A DNA stretch of 8,596 nt, taken from positions 1-8,596 of the forward strand of contig JASHVH010000279.1 of NCBI GenBank assembly GCA_030039575.1, written 5' to 3'. Both the position numbers and the translations under genes were made by a program. Position 1 is the stretch's first letter. The number at the start of each line of letters is the position of its first letter. The stretch is from Acidimicrobiales bacterium. Its GTDB lineage: Bacteria > Actinomycetota > Acidimicrobiia > Acidimicrobiales > Palsa-688. Below are positions 6,782 to 8,596 of this stretch, one piece after another. The notes beneath the pieces were generated by a model. The model did not search any database, was not told where the DNA came from, and saw only the letters and a list, made by a program, of their open reading frames with translations.

Positions 6782-6808
6782 GGGCCGTCCGGTGAGGCCG
6801 GGCGGCCC
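6782..6808 (+). terminator. Strong 11-bp GC hairpin, probable transcription end
   Basis: GGGCCGTCCGG (6782-6792) pairs with CCGGGCGGCCC (6798-6808) around the loop TGAGG. Ten pairs are Watson-Crick and one (6788 with 6802) is a G-U wobble in plus-strand RNA; the minus-strand transcript would have an A-C mismatch there. The bases after it on the plus strand (ACTTGTCTCTTC) are pyrimidine-rich without a clean T-run. It sits between convergent genes, so it may act as a backup terminator for yceI or for both directions. Confidence 0.55.
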
Positions 6809-6834
6809 ACTTGTCTCTTCGCCTGGTTGGCAAC

Positions 6835-7050
6835 TCAGGCTTCCTCTTCGGGCCCCTCCCCAAGGAGGGCGGCCGCCTTCAGGACAGCGCGCCTGGCCCT
6901 GCTGAAGCGGCGTTCCTCCGCTTCCGGGGTGGCCTCCCCCGTGTCCAGGGCCTCTACTAGCTTGGCCCGGCCGAGGTCCGCCAACTCCTCGGCGATGGCG
7001 TCGAGCCTGGAGCGCAAGTCTTCGAGCCGGTCTTCTCCTGGGGGCAACAT
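6835..7050 (-). CDS. Small charged helical protein of unknown function
   Basis: From the ATG at 7050 the product has 71 residues. The sequence is dominated by charged, probably helical segments: LEDLRSRLDAIAEELADLGRAKLVEAL, a short break (DTGEATPEAEER), then RFSRARRAVLKAAALLGE and an acidic end. Heptad-like spacing of Leu and Ala suggests a helical hairpin or coiled coil. I recall similar small actinobacterial hypothetical proteins ending in a ...RRLxRARRxVxKAxxLL pattern, but no function. The ribosome site is weak. The frame is open back to 7197, but beyond 7090 it overlaps the peptidase and lacks this composition. Its start is 39 bases from the divergent peptidase start. Confidence 0.65.
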   Translation of the reverse strand: MLPPGEDRLEDLRSRLDAIAEELADLGRAKLVEALDTGEATPEAEERRFSRARRAVLKAAALLGEGPEEEA

Positions 7051-7089
7051 GCCGTCCAGTCTTGCCTGCGTGGAGGCTAGGGTCGCCGT

Positions 7090-8472
7090 GTGGACGACCT
7101 CACGCTCAGCGACTACGTCAATCGATCCAAAGACCGGGTGCTCGGCTCTCTTATCGATTGGCTGAGGATCCCTTCCATTTCCGCCGACCCGGGCCACGCC
7201 GGCGATATCGCTTCGTCGGCCGAGTTCTGCGCTGAAATGCTGCGTTCAGCGGGCATCGAGAACGTGGAACTGCTGTCGGCCGGCGGCGTACCGGCCGTGT
7301 ACGGGGATTGGCTGGGGGCCGGCAGCATGGCGCCCTCCGTTCTCGTCTACGGTCACCATGACGTCCAACCGGTCGACCCGCTCGACGAGTGGGCCGCTCC
7401 ACCCTTCGAGCCGACTGTCAAAGACAACGTGCTCCGGGCCAGGGGCGCCAGTGACGACAAGGGCCAGGTCATCATGCAGATCGAGGCGGCCCGAGGGCTG
7501 CTGGGAGCGCTCGGCGACCTGCCCGTGAACCTGAAGTTCCTGATCGAGGGCGAAGAAGAAGTGGGCAGCCCCCACCTGGACGAACTGCTCGAGCGGGAGA
7601 GGGAGCGGCTGAGCGCTGACGTCATCGTGGTGTCGGACACGACCATGCTCGCCCCCGACATCCCCTCGACCACCATAAGCACGCGCGGGTTAATTGCCTT
7701 CGACGTCGGCATTCGAACAGCTGAGTCTGATCTGCACAGCGGGATATGGGGCGGTACGGTCCCCAACGCCGCCCTTGTCGCCGCCGGCCTGGCGGCCGGC
7801 CTGCACGACTCCGACCACCGGGTGACCCTGCCGGGCTTCTACGACCGGGTCCGGGAACTAACTCACCGGGAAGCCCAGTCGCTGGCAGACACGCCTTTCG
7901 ACAGGGTCGAGTTTTGCCGCCAGGCGGGCGTAAAAGAGCTGGAAGGCGAGGCCGGAAGGAGCCCGTACGAGCGCACCGGTACCCGCCCGACAGCCGAAGT
8001 GGTGGCCCTCCATTCCGGCTATGGCGGGCCGGGGATGAAAACGATCGTGCCGGCCACGGCCAACCTCAAAATCGCCGTACGTCTAGTGCCGGAACAATCC
8101 GCCGACGAGGTCGACGCCTCTTTTCGCGCCTGGGTCGCCGGCCAGGCGCCGAAATATGCCGAAGTCACCGTCACCACGGTTGGCGGAGTGGCACCGTTGA
8201 TGACACCAATTGACCATCCTGCGGTCCGGATCCTCGGTGAGGCCATAGAGAACGTCTGGGGAAAACAGCCGTTGTTCACCAGGAGCGGCGGGAGCGGCCC
8301 GGAGGAAGCGCTTGGGCGGATCCTCGAGGCCCCGGTCATTTTCCTCGGGATCGGGCTCGCGGATGACAATTACCACGCCCCCAACGAACGTCTCGAGCTC
8401 AACCAGCTATGGCGGGGCACCGTCGCCGCCGGGCAGTTGCTGCTCGGCTTGCGGTCGCTGAACTCTCGCTAA
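7090..8472 (+). CDS. M20-family metallopeptidase (dipeptidase)
   Basis: A cytoplasmic di-zinc peptidase of the M20 family (carnosinase/PepV-like dipeptidase group), probably cleaving dipeptides or small peptide-like amides. The 460-residue length is typical. All metal and catalytic residues are visible: YGHHDVQP (H89 metal ligand, D91), GASDDKGQ (D122 bridging the metals), IEGEEEVGS (E156 general base, E157 metal ligand), VSDT (D183) and NYHAPNE (H429). The lid or dimerisation domain carries SDLHSGIWGG (H216) and RTGTRPT, as in the carnosinase-like branch. No signal peptide is seen. The GTG start at 7090 has AGGG at 7079-7082 seven bases before it, with GGAGG further up at 7072-7076. Not obviously linked to the pentose phosphate genes; exact substrate not predictable from sequence. 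Confidence 0.95.
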   Translation: MDDLTLSDYVNRSKDRVLGSLIDWLRIPSISADPGHAGDIASSAEFCAEMLRSAGIENVELLSAGGVPAVYGDWLGAGSMAPSVLVYGHHDVQPVDPLDEWAAPPFEPTVKDNVLRARGASDDKGQVIMQIEAARGLLGALGDLPVNLKFLIEGEEEVGSPHLDELLERERERLSADVIVVSDTTMLAPDIPSTTISTRGLIAFDVGIRTAESDLHSGIWGGTVPNAALVAAGLAAGLHDSDHRVTLPGFYDRVRELTHREAQSLADTPFDRVEFCRQAGVKELEGEAGRSPYERTGTRPTAEVVALHSGYGGPGMKTIVPATANLKIAVRLVPEQSADEVDASFRAWVAGQAPKYAEVTVTTVGGVAPLMTPIDHPAVRILGEAIENVWGKQPLFTRSGGSGPEEALGRILEAPVIFLGIGLADDNYHAPNERLELNQLWRGTVAAGQLLLGLRSLNSR

Positions 8473-8481
8473 GACCGACCG

Positions 8482-8596
8482 ATGCCCAAGGCCAAGGTCC
8501 CAGAAGGCAAACCCGGTCACAAAGAGCATCGCGTCCCGAGGAAGGGCGAGGCCGCCGAACCGGCGATAGGCAGCAAACCCCTGACGGACGGCAAGG
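8482..8596 (+). CDS. Lysine-rich N-terminus of an unidentified protein, 3' end outside window
   Basis: An ATG at 8482, nine bases after the peptidase stop, opens a frame that runs without a stop to the window edge (38 full codons). The product starts MPKAKVPEGKPGHKEH and is rich in Lys, Pro and charged residues, so it may be a flexible basic N-terminal tail. There is no clear ribosome binding site. The frame is too short to identify a family; the spacing suggests co-transcription with the peptidase if it is real. Confidence 0.4.
   Translation, partial: MPKAKVPEGKPGHKEHRVPRKGEAAEPAIGSKPLTDGK

Larger units (their letters stand above)
6677..6834. other. Intergenic region between convergent yceI and small minus-strand gene
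   Basis: This stretch has no supported gene. It holds the two hairpins listed separately (6693-6718 and 6782-6808). A plus-strand reading frame that starts in it (from 6710) is not family-like and runs antisense to the small minus-strand gene. Confidence 0.6.

Noticed and set aside
6710..7165. 151-codon plus-strand frame after yceI
   Set aside because: Ser/Ala/Arg-rich, antisense to the small helical protein, and it runs into the peptidase start.

Overview
The window looks like chromosomal DNA from a high-GC actinobacterium. The gene order tal-zwf-opcA-pgl is the pentose phosphate cluster known from Actinobacteria (commonly tkt-tal-zwf-opcA-pgl), and OpcA is essentially confined to Actinobacteria and Cyanobacteria. 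Several genes start with GTG and the intergenic gaps are short. An early-branching lineage such as Acidimicrobiia is my inference and is not proven here.

Region 1 (1-5427, + strand) is one tightly packed transcription unit. It begins inside transaldolase (5' end outside the window). It continues with glucose-6-phosphate dehydrogenase (zwf, overlapping tal by 4 bases), the G6PD assembly factor opcA (overlapping zwf by 16 bases), a 6-phosphogluconolactonase-like protein, and a LOG-family (lysine decarboxylase-fold) protein. Zwf makes 6-phosphogluconolactone and NADPH, OpcA supports Zwf activity, Pgl would open the lactone, and Tal works in the non-oxidative branch. The LOG-family protein may release ribose 5-phosphate from nucleotides into the same pathway. 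The Pgl homologue lacks several residues normally conserved at the active site; this is the most notable observation here.

Region 2 (5428-6834) has a MarR-type regulator on the minus strand, divergent from a YceI-family protein on the plus strand. Their start sites are only about 30 bases apart, and a short inverted repeat lies between or over them. Downstream of yceI are a small hairpin with a T-rich tail and a strong 11-bp GC hairpin, probably marking transcript ends.

Region 3 (6835-8596) has a small charged, probably helical protein of unknown function on the minus strand. It is divergent, with a 39-base gap, from an M20-family metallodipeptidase on the plus strand. A lysine-rich reading frame starts 9 bases after the peptidase and leaves the window.

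I saw no tRNA, rRNA, CRISPR array, insertion sequence or phage gene, and no convincing new system. The window is mostly core metabolism with a few unusual details.
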